A DNA stretch of 64,000 nucleotides, from the NCBI GenBank assembly GCA_003049465.1, contig PYSS01000087.1:62001-126000 (forward strand), read 5' to 3'. Shown one piece after another: positions 19,777 to 30,866 of this stretch. The stretch comes from Magnaporthiopsis rhizophila (lineage: Eukaryota; Ascomycota; Sordariomycetes; Magnaporthales; Magnaporthaceae). Under the pieces are notes generated by a model, which searched no databases, had not been told where the DNA came from, and saw only the letters and a list, made by a program, of their open reading frames with translations. A program made the translations under genes and the position numbers. The first letter of the stretch is position 1. Each line of letters opens with the position of its first letter.

Positions 19777-20596
19777 TCGAGCACGGGTAATATTCCGGTC
19801 TGGTATGGCCGTTTTGGATATGGAGACGGTTGACTACAATGTTAATTTGCTCTGACAGCAGCCGGTTCTCCAAGGCGCGGAACGAACCGTCCGCTGGTTT
19901 CTTAGCTGCTGCTCGCCTCGTACCATCAGACGTGCCAGAAGAGGAAATGCTCCGCCCGTCGTGCAAGAAGGGCTGTGCGAGACGCCGCATTCACTAGCGC
20001 GGCGGTCTGGACTATTGACCAACCGTTCTCGACCCGCCGCGTGGAAAAAAAGGGCCTGGCCTCGGATCCTCGCCTTTTTTGGCGCCATGTGCGACGACTC
20101 ATGTTCCTTGGCCCTCCCCGCGATTGGTGGCCTGACCTCTTTGCCTCAAGAGCTGGAAATGCGCCCGGCGGAACGGCTGGGGCGGGAAACCTGGTTCCCC
20201 TCGAGGTAGCGTGGTAGGTACTTGGAGTGACTTGGACGAGCTGGAGAAAGAAGAACGGCGTGGGCCTGGTTCGCTTTTGCTGCGGCTGGACTTCGCGTGG
20301 GCTTGTGGGAGCGGGAGAGCGCCCAGGTGTGAGCCTGGGATGTCGGGCGTTTGGACGAGCGGCAAGGTGGCTTTCAATGGGATGAAGTCATTGACGGCTG
20401 AGCCGAGTTTCCGGGACGAAAGAGAGAGGAAATGAGGGATTGAATTGAGGCCGCCTAGTCTTGCCCACAGAGCCGGCTGTGGGAGACCGACTCTTTGCCA
20501 TCCCACCCTCCCACCTGGCTACCTGGCTTGAGATATTTGGTTTCTTCTCCTTTCCGGCAGGTCGAACGGCCACTGCACCCGGGTCCAACACCCGGA
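19777..20596. other. gene-free interval
   Basis: About 0.8 kb between two plus-strand genes. No supported gene or repeat was seen. Its right part would be the promoter and leader of the seven-TM gene. Confidence 0.45.
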
Positions 20597-22895
20597 ATGT
20601 CCGCCATGGCCGCACAAGTCCAGACGCTCTGGAGCCTCCCGGCCGCGCCGCTCATCCAGGGCGACCTGGTCGGGGCCATATTCGTCATGATATGGTTCGT
20701 CCTGACGCTCCTGTTCGCCTATGTGCTGCACACGCTGCTCAGGCGGTCGCAGCCCACATGGCCCGAGTTCAAGGATACTCTGTACAGCGCCCTGGTGCTT
20801 GCCTTGTGAGTCTGTTTCCTCTCCTCCTGCCTCCTCCTCTCGGTGCGAAGCGCAAAGAAAATGTGCTAACCCCGCCCAAACAGCTGGTACTTCACCGTCG
20901 TCCTCGACCGCTGGCTCCGCAAAGACAGCCGCGCCGTCGTCTACGGCTACATCGTCTGGCTCGCGCTGTGCGAGTTCGTCCGCGTCGTCGCGGGGATATA
21001 TCTACAATGGGGGCTGTACAAGGTCGTGTGGCGCGAGCTCGTCGCGCGCGGCCGCGTCGAGCATGGCAACCTCTGGCGCTGGTGGCTGGCGGCCAAGCTC
21101 GCCATCGCCCTCGTCTTCCTCGTCGCCGCCCACTACCTGGTGCTGCAGCTGACCACGGCCGCGGTCTGGGTACGGTTCGACAGTTTGAACACGATCCAGG
21201 ACATTGCGACGAAGCGCAACGCGTTCGCCATCACGACGGCGGTTTTTTCAATGGTGTTTGCCGCGTTGACCGTGTTTGCCGCGACGAATGCTATGCGGAA
21301 GAGCCACCTGACCGATGGCGGTGTTACCAAGGTACGAACTCTTTCCGCTGATCAGGTCTTGGGTTTTATGAAAAAGAGACTGTGCTAATGTTCCCCGTGT
21401 CCAACAGACCAGAATGGCGCTCTGGGCCGCCACCGTCATCCTCCTCGCTCGAGCCCTGTCCGAGATCGGCACCACAGCTATAGCAGTGTCCCCCAATGCC
21501 TCCTTCCACGACGTGACCCGAGCCCGCGACATCTCATACGGTCTCCTAACATGCCTCTACTTCGTTCTCATCTGTATCCACGCATCCGGGGTGTCGCGCC
21601 CCTCGGACCGTGGCAACGAGGACACGCGAGCCATCAACTCCAACATGCGCAAGCACATCCTGGACGTGCTGCGCGACCGCACCGACGGCGCCAAGCTCCG
21701 ATCCCCGGACTTTGACGACATACTCCACGACCTCGAGAGCAGGCTCGACGTGCTGCTCGCCCCGGGGAACCCAGCGAACCTGGCCCAGGGGTCAACAATG
21801 TCCGAGGCCAACAACAAGAAAGCCGCCGTGACGTTCATCCACAACCTCCGCGACCGCGTGCTGCCGGATCTCAACCCGCGCGAGGGCCGGTCGTGGCAGG
21901 ACGAGGAGCGCGCGCGCAAAGAGACTGTGTTCGACCGGCTCACGCGCAGCGCGGGCTCCGTCTGGTCCAGGGGCACGCGAAAAGTCTCGGACGGGTCGCT
22001 GGGCACGAGGCGGAGCTCGAGGGGCCTGTCGCCCGTGCACAGCGAGGCGGGGTTGCTGGCCGCGGCGGGAGGGGTGCCCACCTCGTCGAGAACCAGCCTC
22101 AACCCCGGCCGGGCCCAGCAGATGCGCCAGACGTCGAACCAGTCCATGCGGTCCAGCGCCAGCAGCAGCGTACGGAACCTGTCGCCGACGGGGCCGACGA
22201 CCATGCAGCAGTTTGGCATGGACACCATCCCCGAGCGGCGGCGCGGCGGTGACGCCGCGAGCGTGGCGCCGTCGATGCAGACTGCACCGTCCATCTTTCC
22301 CTCCGGTTCGTTCCAGCAGCCACCGCAGCCGCCATCCTCGTTCCAAGCCCGCCAGCAATCGCAACATGATGCCAGAAATGCGTTCCCGTTCGGAGCTCCT
22401 CGGCCACAACAACAACAACAACATCAGCCACCACTGCCACGGCCGCCGGCCTCGACGCGCTCCTCAGTCCAGTTCCCGCCCACGCCGCCGCCCGCGTCCA
22501 TCATCACCCCTTCCCCACCTCACCAGGTCACCTACGAGTACCCGCCCGTGGGCATGCAGCCGCCGCCGCAGCCGCAGTCCCTGTACAGCGCGTATCTCAG
22601 CCGGGCCTCCTCCTCGCAGCAGCAGCAGCGGCGGGAAGGTCGTCGCCCCACTGCTCCCGTGTTCACGGTCCCGCCGGACCCGGTGCCGGCGGCGCCTGTC
22701 GTCGAGGCCGCGGCGGGCTCGTCGTCGCTGCACACCACGCCTGTTCCTGTCGTGACGCGTGGGGAGCGCCACCTGGGTCGTTTGCGGTCTGAGAGAGCGG
22801 CCGAGAGCAGATATGCGCGTCCGCTGCCGTCGCAGACACGGCCGCCGCTTGGGCAGGATGTCGAGATGACGGATGTGCGGGGACATCGTAGTTGA
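20597..22895 (+). CDS. seven-transmembrane protein with long disordered tail, three exons
   Basis: Exons are 20597-20805, 20884-21331 and 21408-22895 (introns 78 and 76 bases, GT/AG). The product is 714 residues. Seven hydrophobic spans are visible in the first 330 residues, among them VGAIFVMIWFVLTLLFAYV, YIVWLALCEFVRVVAGIYL, LAIALVFLVAAHYLVLQL, AFAITTAVFSMVFAALTVF and YGLLTCLYFVLICIHA. A cytosolic tail of about 370 residues follows; it is rich in Pro, Ser, Arg and Gln and ends DVRGHRS. The topology resembles uncharacterised fungal 7-TM proteins (and superficially PTH11-like receptors, but without a CFEM domain or the PTH11 motifs). A receptor-like role is possible but not shown. An upstream in-frame ATG (20495) could extend the start; I chose 20597 because it directly precedes the first helix with a short hydrophilic lead. 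Confidence 0.78.
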
Positions 22896-23149
22896 GCTGG
22901 GATTTTGCTTGTGTCATAGCGTGTGGCCGGGAATGCTTTTTTAATTGCATCGTGTATAATATGGTAATAAGTACTTTCTCGTGGAAATCAAGAATGGCAT
23001 TTGTATTGGCGTCCTACACCATTTTGCTGCCCCTGGCTAGATCTTGTTGATGATCCCGGTTTATGTACAGGAAAAAACCGATACACAAAAGAGGAACCCC
23101 CGCCGAATATAAATTCTTCGTCAGTTTAAAAATAAACAATTAAAAGGAA

Positions 23150-23297
23150 TATATATAAAAATAAAGAATAAAAGTAAAGAAAAAGAACTAGGAAAAGAAA
23201 AGGAAAGGAAAAAGAAAAGGAAAGGAAAAAGAAAGGAAAAGATAAAAAAAGGAAATAGGAAAAGAGGAAGGAATTAACAAAGGAAATAGGAAAGCTT
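23150..23297 (+). repeat. purine-rich low-complexity tract (AGGAAA type)
   Basis: Almost continuous A/G sequence built from GGAAA and AGGAAATAGGAAA units. Its reverse complement resembles the tract at 24090-24230. Confidence 0.7.
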
Positions 23298-23304
23298 AGA
23301 GTTA

Positions 23305-23359
23305 GCGAGCACGGCAACCTCTGACGCTGGTGGCTGGCAGCCAAGCTCGCCATCACCCC
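23305..23359 (+). pseudogene. duplicated fragment of the seven-TM gene exon 2
   Basis: About 54 bases match 21057-21110 of the seven-TM gene with four differences, three of them G in the gene and A in the fragment, as RIP would leave. The copy begins immediately after the purine-rich tract and diverges completely after CCATCACC. It is too short to code. Confidence 0.75.
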
Positions 23360-24089
23360 GTCGTCGCTTTATTGCCGCCCCCATGGTCGAAAACTGGCCC
23401 GCGTTCGGCAGTCTTTTGGTGGCCAGGGCGCCGTCGTGAACCAGGCCCGGGTTTGGCAAACCCATTCCGGAGTCGTTTCTCGAGAAGGTTCGCCGTGGCG
23501 GGTTGCCGGCCGACTCCCCCGCCGAAAACCGTCGGCCGGTTGGGTTGCGACACCCCTCGCAACCATTTGTGCGGTCCACTTCCTCGCGGTCTTTCTACGG
23601 CCCAGCGTCCTCCTCTTCCACGGGCGAGCGCTTTTTGGGGAGCGTTTTGACGCGTTCTGCGAGACAGACGTCCTCGATACAGAGGGCAATCATGTTCGTC
23701 AAAATCCGGAACCTGGCCGTCGAGCTGCCGGGGACATCGGCCTCTGATGTATATTTCCAGGGCCCATCCAAGCTTCATACGGAGGCTTAGGCGGGATTGC
23801 CGATGACATCGAGGCTCACCCCCACAGCCAACTGGATTTATTGGATGAACTATATTGTTGCTTCGCTTTTTTCTGTCATGTATAGAATGTGTTATATGAG
23901 GTGTTTGCGTGCGCCAAGGCGGGACGGAACGGGCGGGAGCGTTGACATGCAATAAAATCTGCGTTATCATCGGCTTGTGTCGGGGTTGGGCCGTACGTCT
24001 TGACAAGCTGTCAGCGCTGGATCGGATGAATTTCAGCCGCCCATCAACCACGAGTTTCACTAGGATCAAAGAGCCGTCGAGAAAGCGCA

Positions 24090-24230
24090 GTAGGTCCTAT
24101 TCCTTTCCTATTTCTCTTTCCTATCTCCTTCCTATTTTTTTTTTCTTTTTTTTTTTCCTATTTCCTTTCCTATTTCCTTTTTATTTCCTTTCATATTTTC
24201 TTTTCCGTTTCTTATTTGTTTGTGTGCGCG
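24090..24230 (+). repeat. pyrimidine-rich low-complexity tract (TTTCCTA type)
   Basis: Almost continuous C/T sequence with repeated TTTCCTATTTCC units, the inverse of the purine tract at 23150-23297. The two may be terminal inverted regions of one inserted unit or independent microsatellites. Confidence 0.65.
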
Positions 24231-24514
24231 ACCATACCGGTAAAAATTAAAACATTTTAACATATCGCTACTTAGTGGTCGTCCTCTCCTCAACTATAGG
24301 TGCAAAATAGCAAACAGTGTTTTTACCAAGTAAATGGTAGCTTTTTTTTATCATACAAACAATAACGCCCACCCGTGATTCTTTCTCTCGCCAAGACAGA
24401 CGCGCCAGCCCCATTTACCACCTTCCAGAACGCTATGCTATCCCTCATCCCACAATGCATCCTCGCAAACGCCCGTCCCACCTCCTAACCTCACTCGGCC
24501 TAGACGCTCCCTGC

Positions 24515-27154
24515 TCACGGATTCGATATCGAAGTAATGGCGCTAACAAAAGACTTCCTCCCCGTCCTCCCCGACGCGAGCGTGTGCATGCTCCTGCTCC
24601 TGCTCAGCGCCGTCTTGGCCGCCGACAGGGTCTCGATGCGCTCCCTCGTGAACCCCGGCACGCCGCCGCCTTTGCCGTCGTCTAAAAACCGGTCCCCCAG
24701 CAGCCGCGGCAGGATGGCCAGCCACCGGTTCCACGTGTCGAGCAGCAGGTTCTCGGAGCACCGGTCCAGCAGGCCCGGAGGGAGCTGGCGCATGGCGTGG
24801 AGCAGCAGGTCGCGCCAGCAGTCGTGCTGCAGGGATGTGGCCCCCGCCCGGGCGAGATAGTCGGCCAGATTGACGCAGACCTGGTCCGTCTGGCCCGTGC
24901 TGAGGATGTCGACCAGCTTGCGGATCACGAGGTCGTGCTCTGTTTTTGCTTGGCGCGTGCACGCGGTGGTGAGGGAGGCTTGCACGCCCGGGATGGCGCG
25001 CACGAGGGCGCGGAGACGGTCGCGGTCGCCGGTGAGCGGCTCGACCATTATGATGTCCTCAATGGGTTGTGGTGGTGATAGGGGGGTTGGTGGCGGCGGC
25101 GGAGGATGGCGCTGTGATGGTGACGCTAGTGCTGGTGGTGCATAGTGGCGAGGATGCAGTGGAGGTGGAGGTGGAGGTGGTACACGCCTGCCTTCCGACG
25201 GGCTGGGCCGGTATGGCGGTACGGGTGGCGGCAGCCTGGCCGAGGCCGAGGGCGGCAGGACTATTAGTGGCAACGCGTTCAGCGGCAGCAGCCCAATGTT
25301 GGACGGCGACGGCGAGGATATCCGCGGTGGTGATAATATGCCCGACATGGACGACATGCCCGACGCGGACGCGATCGGGCCGCCGCCGACCCGCGAGGCC
25401 CCCAGACGGTAGGCGAGATCCTGGATGCGGGCTTGGCGCGCGTCCGGGTCGCTGCAGTGGGCGAGCTGCACAAAGGCCGCCTGGAGCTGCGCCTGCGACG
25501 CGGGGATGCGTCGCAGCGCCTCGACGAACTCGCCGCTCCAGTCGTCGAGCAGCCAGGTCGCGTCGAGCATGGCGCGGCCCAGCGCCTGCACGACAAAGCC
25601 CGCCGACTCGACGGGGCTGGAGTCGTGGCCGGGCACGTCGCTCTCGTAGTATGTGTGCCGCTGCAGCAGCAGGTCGCAGAACTCCTTCTGCACCGCCTTG
25701 AGCACGTCGAAGGCCCGGAAGCGCAGCCGCATCTTGGCCCCGTAGCACTGCTGCAGCCGCTGCCGCGTGCTGATGATGGGTATCGCGGCCGCGAGCGACG
25801 CGGCCGTCTCCTCGGGCGTGGCGGTCGCGCTCTGCATGGCCTTGAGGTAGTTGAGGAGGACGCGGCACGACATGTCGTCCCGCAGCTCGAGCGCCGACGT
25901 GAACCGGTGCTCGATATCCACGGACTCGGGCTTGAACAGGCCGGCAAACAGGTAGATGAACAGGTTGACCGCCTCCGGTCCGACGACTATGGCGTCGTCG
26001 AGGTAGTGTAGCATGCGCTCCTCCACCGACTTGCCGCTCATCGGGTCGACGGGAGGCGTCAGCGGCGTCGAGACCCAGCCGTTGTTGTTCTGCGGCGGCT
26101 GCGGCGACTCTTGCGGGGTCCACGGGTAGGACGGCGACGTGGGCGTGCCGCCGCCGCTGAGGATGATGGGTGACGAGCCGTCAAGCTCGCAGCAGCCCTC
26201 GGTGAGGTCCGGCTTGGATGCCTCCAGCAGCGTTTTCCGCTGTCCGCCCGTGATGTCAGGCCCCTCCAGCAGGAACAGCGGCTCGAGCAGGCGCAGGTGC
26301 GGGGCCACAGGCGGCTTGCCCCAGCGCCTCAGACGCTCCTTGTCGGGGTCCCAGGCGGCCCACATGGCGTAGTCCGGGAGCACCTTCTCGAGAATGGCCA
26401 CGGCGCGGGGCAGGTGGGCGACGCCGCGGACGCCCTTGACCAGCTCGCGGACGTGTCGCCATCGGTAGGCCTTGGAGAGCTGGTCGAGCTTGTCCTTGAG
26501 TAGGTTGCCGAAGCGGAAGCGCTGGAGGGCGAAGGCGATGGTGTCGTCGGGGAGGTGCTCCAGCTGGGACACGTTGCGCTTGCCGCCGCGCGTCATGGCC
26601 CAGAGCAGGCGCCAGACCAGCGGGAAGCCATCGGCGCTGTCGGGCTTGCTGCCGGCAGCGGAGACGCTGATGAGGGCCAGCAGCTGCTCGACGACGATGC
26701 CCTCGTGGGACTCGGCGGCGCTGAACCGCGAGAAGATATCGGGCCGCTGGTCGAGCGCGAGCTCGAGGCAGTGCAGGTACAGGCGGAAGCGCAGGTGGAA
26801 GAAGGTGAGGGCGGCCGGGTCGCGGTCGGTGGCGACGTTGTGCAGGATCTCGAGCTGGGCGCGCAGCTGGACGTCGGTCAGGACGTGCATGCACGACACG
26901 AGGGCGGCCTCGTGCACATATAGCTCTCCTTCGAGGCGGCCGATGTGGTAGGCGAAGAGCTCGTCGCACTCGGCCGAGCGCCGGGCCACGGGCTGCCGCT
27001 CGCGCCAAGGTAGAGTGCCGGGGCGGGCTACTTGCAGGTAGTCGTCGGTCAGGGCCTGCAGCGCCTGCAGGTCGACGCGGTCGAACCGGCCCTGCCTGAT
27101 GGGGTTGATGGCGCCGGACTCGCGGATCTGCTGGACCCAGTTCGGTTTTGGCAT
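24515..27154 (-). CDS. large unrecognised protein with Pro-rich linker
   Basis: The ATG at 27154 (MPKPNWVQQIRESG) opens an intronless frame of 879 residues; the frame is open further upstream, but that part is compositionally unlike the protein. Two helical regions (about residues 1-560 and 690-879) with many Leu/Arg/Asp are joined by a Pro-rich linker containing (P)7-8 runs around residue 640. Within the first region, segments such as FHLRFRLYLHCLELALD and LLNYLKAMQSATATPEETAA suggest an alpha-helical repeat fold. There is no signal peptide or membrane helix. I recognise no family; it resembles the long orphan proteins common in Sordariomycetes. A nuclear or cytosolic scaffold is possible but not shown. 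Confidence 0.75.
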   Translation of the reverse strand: MPKPNWVQQIRESGAINPIRQGRFDRVDLQALQALTDDYLQVARPGTLPWRERQPVARRSAECDELFAYHIGRLEGELYVHEAALVSCMHVLTDVQLRAQLEILHNVATDRDPAALTFFHLRFRLYLHCLELALDQRPDIFSRFSAAESHEGIVVEQLLALISVSAAGSKPDSADGFPLVWRLLWAMTRGGKRNVSQLEHLPDDTIAFALQRFRFGNLLKDKLDQLSKAYRWRHVRELVKGVRGVAHLPRAVAILEKVLPDYAMWAAWDPDKERLRRWGKPPVAPHLRLLEPLFLLEGPDITGGQRKTLLEASKPDLTEGCCELDGSSPIILSGGGTPTSPSYPWTPQESPQPPQNNNGWVSTPLTPPVDPMSGKSVEERMLHYLDDAIVVGPEAVNLFIYLFAGLFKPESVDIEHRFTSALELRDDMSCRVLLNYLKAMQSATATPEETAASLAAAIPIISTRQRLQQCYGAKMRLRFRAFDVLKAVQKEFCDLLLQRHTYYESDVPGHDSSPVESAGFVVQALGRAMLDATWLLDDWSGEFVEALRRIPASQAQLQAAFVQLAHCSDPDARQARIQDLAYRLGASRVGGGPIASASGMSSMSGILSPPRISSPSPSNIGLLPLNALPLIVLPPSASARLPPPVPPYRPSPSEGRRVPPPPPPPLHPRHYAPPALASPSQRHPPPPPPTPLSPPQPIEDIIMVEPLTGDRDRLRALVRAIPGVQASLTTACTRQAKTEHDLVIRKLVDILSTGQTDQVCVNLADYLARAGATSLQHDCWRDLLLHAMRQLPPGLLDRCSENLLLDTWNRWLAILPRLLGDRFLDDGKGGGVPGFTRERIETLSAAKTALSRSRSMHTLASGRTGRKSFVSAITSISNP

Positions 27155-27838
27155 GATCCCTGCGTGGCCGGTGTTTTTTTCTTGGATCTGCACAAAACGA
27201 TTCCCGTCCTGTGATGGAGGGCGACTGTGGCATATTTGGGGTGGGAGTCTCCCAGTCTTCTGGCGGGCAGGGGCTGATTGCTGGGCTGCCTCAGCTGCGC
27301 CCGCGCAGCCTGCCTGCTGGGCCCCGTCGCAGCTCTGCCCCGACGCTAGCACACAACTGTCGGGGCTGTGATGTCTGGTCCTCCAATAGCGCCATTGCTT
27401 GCCGCTGGACGTCAGGAGATGCGTTCCGTGGTGCCAGTCTGTTCCATCCCTTTCCTCGGGATAAGGATCGCGACATCAACTTTTTGGCGACTCCCGCTCC
27501 CGCTCCCGCTCCCGCTAGTGCTGTCATTGCGCCCGTGACCCAGTGCGAGGCCATTTTTCCAAACGATCCGCCCGCCTCATTTTTTTGGCCACACTGTTTG
27601 GGATAATGACAAGGATTTTGCCAACAACTTTCCAGGCCAGCTGATCTTATCCTTCTTCCCTCACATTGAAGCCGCTACGAAGGCCGCCCGCATTTTACAG
27701 TTATGCACGAAAATAACGCAAATTTGGCCCCGCCCCCGCAATTCAATTTCTTTCACCACCACGGATCCGACAGCCACCTTATACAAAAATGGCTGTAGAA
27801 CGTCGCAAAACTGTTCACAAACCAAAAGGAATACATTT
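27155..27838. other. promoter side of the 879-residue gene, up to the LTR element
   Basis: GC-rich at the left, falling in GC towards 27838. A short run of CTCCCG repeats occurs at 27494-27515. No gene is supported. Confidence 0.45.
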
Positions 27839-28478
27839 TGTCACGGTACCATCCCTTATATAAGGACCAAGCACGTCGTAACCCTTGGATATGACAACGT
27901 TCCCTTTTGCTTTGGTGTAACGGGTACTGCCTTGGTCTAGTCCCATAACAGTTTGTCATATCTAACTTTGGGTCGCTCGAGTTCAATTCCCCGCACGGTC
28001 TCGCGCATAGGTTTTCGTTCGTGGCGTGGCGTCTGGGTGGCGCAACGCGCACGGAAACACCACCTGTGGCGCTTTTTTTGCCAGGGGGCGGGAGGCAATT
28101 GGTTCCAGCGATTCGAAAAGCCGACCGAGGCTTTTTAGGGAAGCTTATTAAACGATTGGATTCTGTGGCACGTGTATTCCGATACACGGGGCGCCAGCGC
28201 TTTGCTTGCGCAGCGCCAGTGCTAGTAACCTTATAATGCCAGCACCTTGCTTATATAGCGCTAGCATTATTTATACAGCACCTTTAAAAAGCAAACCTTG
28301 TGCAAAGATTGACTTTAATTATGCATTTGTGCAATTAAGGATAATTGCAGCATAAGGGTGGAGTATTGTTACGGTACTATCCTTTATATAAGGATCAAAT
28401 ATATTATAACCTTTGGATATAATAATGTTCCTTTTTGCTTTGGTGTAATAGGTACTGCCTTGGTCTAGTCCCGTGACA
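27839..28478 (+). mobile_element. short non-autonomous LTR element (TRIM-like)
   Basis: Two 112-base direct repeats (27839-27950 and 28367-28478) start TGT and end ACA. They are bordered by CATTT on the left and TATTT on the right, a 5-base target duplication that differs by one C-to-T change. The 416-base interior has no open frame. A purine tract (AAGGGTGGAG, 28354-28363) lies three bases before the right LTR, as expected of a polypurine tract on the + strand. The left LTR and the first 300 bases are GC-normal, while the right LTR is AT-rich: about 19 differences between the LTRs, all transitions, nearly all C-to-T or G-to-A in the right copy. A primer-binding site could not be identified. 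It forms the left edge of the AT-rich block. Confidence 0.7.
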
Positions 28479-28494
28479 TATTTTACACCTTACC

Positions 28495-29035
28495 GGAGAA
28501 ATCGTATTTGGGCCCGATATCAATCGGGCCAAAAAGCTAAAGAGATTGCGGCTGCAGAGGGCGTTAATCCAGCCCATATTTATAGCGTTATCCGGAGGTT
28601 CGATCTTTAAGATTGGGGGGTATTAAGGCCCAGCCGAAAATGATCCTCCGCTTTTTCCGATAAGGATAAACGATGGATATTAAGGCTTATTATTTTTAAT
28701 CTTTTTATTCAAATTGCGTAAATCCGCCGGGATTATTATCCTTTTATTTCCAGGACGATTATTTCGAACCACCTGGTCAAATAATGAATTAAATATTACC
28801 TGGCTCCAATAAGGCCTTTTTTCAGCAAATAGGCGGCTGCATAAAGGTATAACTGGGCTTGGGAAATACGTGGAAAGTTTTTGTTTTATTAGAAAAGGAT
28901 TTTTTTCAAACAAAAGCATTATCCAATATAAAAAAGGCCGGTATTATTTGTGGGTTTTTATCCCTAAAGGTAAATTTACCCCTTTTTATATTTTTGGGAA
29001 TAGTTTTACTAATAAGCTGTACAAACCGGTATTAT
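28495..29035 (+). pseudogene. Tc1/mariner transposase relic
   Basis: A broken frame reads NRIWARYQSGQKAKEIAAAE then NPAHIYSVIRRF, a helix-turn-helix as in Tc1/mariner transposases. After several stops it continues with FIQIA, IRRDYYP and a stretch resembling the region before the first catalytic Asp. Stops and AT drift extend through 29035. The catalytic acidic triad cannot be found intact. Terminal inverted repeats were not identified, so the element limits are unknown. Confidence 0.65.
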
Positions 29036-30433
29036 AATCACAGGCCTTCTGCTCCTAGGATAAGGCACCTAAGGGCGGTGTTAAGCAGTACTGGTCTTAT
29101 AAGGTCGCCTTGCACGTAATCTGGGGTCTGGTAAGAACGTTATCTGTTATTACTTGCCCAAAGGGATGCTTTGGAGCTAATTTAGGTTAACTAATACCAA
29201 GGCCTTAATCAAAATTACCTTTGAACAAAACAGAAATATCCCCTTATATACTCGTAACCCCTCCGTATTATACCTATGCTATATATACTATGTTTATAAC
29301 CAATATAGCCTATGCTATATATGCTATATTTATAACCAATATATTATTTTAATTAAATAAATGCCTAATCCCGTAACCCCCTTTTTTATTAGCCTTAATT
29401 ATTCGGCCTTTGGCCTTCCTAACTGCAAAATAAAAGCATTCCGTTAAGGATTAGCCCCAACCTTTCTACCTCTTGCCAGTTATAATTATAATACCAGGTC
29501 TCCTTTTCTAAACCAAATCCCTTTGGCTATAGCTGGTCCTTCCTAACCCTTCTGTTAATAATAAATTCTTTTTTCTTCCTTACCATTTTTATCCTTTTTT
29601 CCTAACAAAATATCCGGTCAAATACAAAAACATAGACCGGCATTTTTAACCGTTTATTAAAATAATCTTTTTTCTGCTATTTTTTTTTGTTTTTATACCT
29701 TTTTGTTCCAACTGCATGTTACAATCACAGGCCTTCTGCTTTTAGGGTAGGGCACCTAGGGGCGGTGTTAAGCAGTACTGGTTTTGCAAGATCGCCTTAT
29801 ACATAATCTGGGGTCTGGTAAAAACGTTATCTGTTATTACTTGCCCAAAGGGATGCTTTGGAGCTAATTTAGGTTAATTAATGCCAAAACCTCAATCAAA
29901 AACTACTCAAAACAGTAAAAACCTCTCCTTTTATACCTATATTTTGGGTACGGACTTTGGTGGTAATCCCTTATACCCTAAAATCGTAATCTGTAATTTG
30001 TGATTTCCTATTATAGGATTACAGATCAACCTTAATCTGTGATTTGTAATTTTATTTTTGAGATTATAAATTACCGCTTTTGCACATAACCCTTTTCCTG
30101 GCCTTAATTACATAACCTTTGATTATTATAATTACGGGATAAAAGTATTCCGCTAGGGCTAACCCTAGCCCTCCTGCTTTTTATTAGCTATAATTATAAC
30201 ACCAGATTTCCCTTTTTAAGCTAAATTTTTTTAGCTAATTTTTTTGCTACTTTTATATACAAACCGATAAATTTCCTTCCTTTTTATCCGCTATTTTTTT
30301 CTATTTTAACAAAATATCCGGTCGGGTGCAAAAACGAAAACCTGGCATTTTTTCTATTTTTTATTGCAAAAATTTGCTTATTATAATATTTGCTTCCTTT
30401 TTTTATACCCATTTATTTTTACTGCCATAACGT
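29030..30433 (+). repeat. tandem duplication, two units of about 0.69-0.70 kb
   Basis: The phrases CACAGGCCTTCTGCT, GGCGGTGTTAAGCAGTACTGG, CTTGCCCAAAGGGATGCTTT and AACAAAATATCCGGTC occur in the same order at 29039-29620 and 29726-30325. The offset is 687 at the left and 704 at the right, so the two units are head-to-tail. Differences between units are mostly C/T and G/A. No coding is recognised in either. Confidence 0.75.
29273..29344 (+). repeat. 36-base direct repeat, two copies
   Basis: CCTATGCTATATATACTATG and the following bases up to 29308 are repeated with two changes at 29309-29344. It lies inside the first unit of the 0.69-kb duplication and is absent from the second. Confidence 0.8.
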
Positions 30434-30704
30434 TCTTAAAAGGGAAAAATGTAACGCTTTTTTTCAGGATTTTTCTCGTTATATAAAATACCTCCGTATT
30501 AATTGTACCGGTTGCGATATTTTTGGTCCCTTTTTTCCCAGCTGCAAAAAATTAGCCTTTAGTACCAGAAAATAAAGGCCGAGGTTTGTATCGTAAAAAA
30601 AAAGTATAAAGCTTTTAATAAAAAATATTAGGCCCTAAATAGTCGCCTAAAACAGTTGTATAAGCAGAAAAATTTCTGGCTAAAATGGAAATTCCGTACA
30701 ATTT

Positions 30705-30866
30705 AATATAATATTATTGGCAGAAAAGGGTTTCTCCTGTTCAATCGGCTCGGAGATCTCCAAAAGGGGTGAACAACAATCTTTATAATCTGGGAAAATC
30801 CTATTATTATGCACAAGGAGGAAAAAATCTATCTGCCTAAAAAAGGGCAAAAAACTGCCCTTTTAT
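30705..30866 (-). repeat. left LTR-like repeat of the minus-strand copia
   Basis: It matches 39088-39248 in words such as AAAAGGGGTGAA, GGGAAAATCCTATTATT and AAGGAGGAA, with C/T and G/A differences. The exact outer limits are uncertain by about 15 bases. Confidence 0.6.

Larger units (their letters stand above)
22896..24514. other. intergenic region with remnant mobile-like structure
   Basis: No gene is supported here. The interval holds a purine-rich tract (23150-23297), a duplicated piece of the seven-TM gene (23305-23359), a GC-rich stretch without a recognisable family (23370-23760), and a pyrimidine-rich tract (24090-24230) roughly inverted relative to the purine tract. Confidence 0.5.

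Noticed and set aside
23330..24069. Frames on both strands in the GC-rich stretch after the purine tract
   Set aside because: Neither strand shows a family or consistent codon bias, and the stretch seems part of a duplicated or mobile unit.
27960..27995. tRNA-like T-arm (GAGTTCAATTCCC) inside the LTR element
   Set aside because: It resembles a B box, but no acceptor or anticodon stems pair around it; it could be a primer-site or SINE trace, not a tRNA gene.
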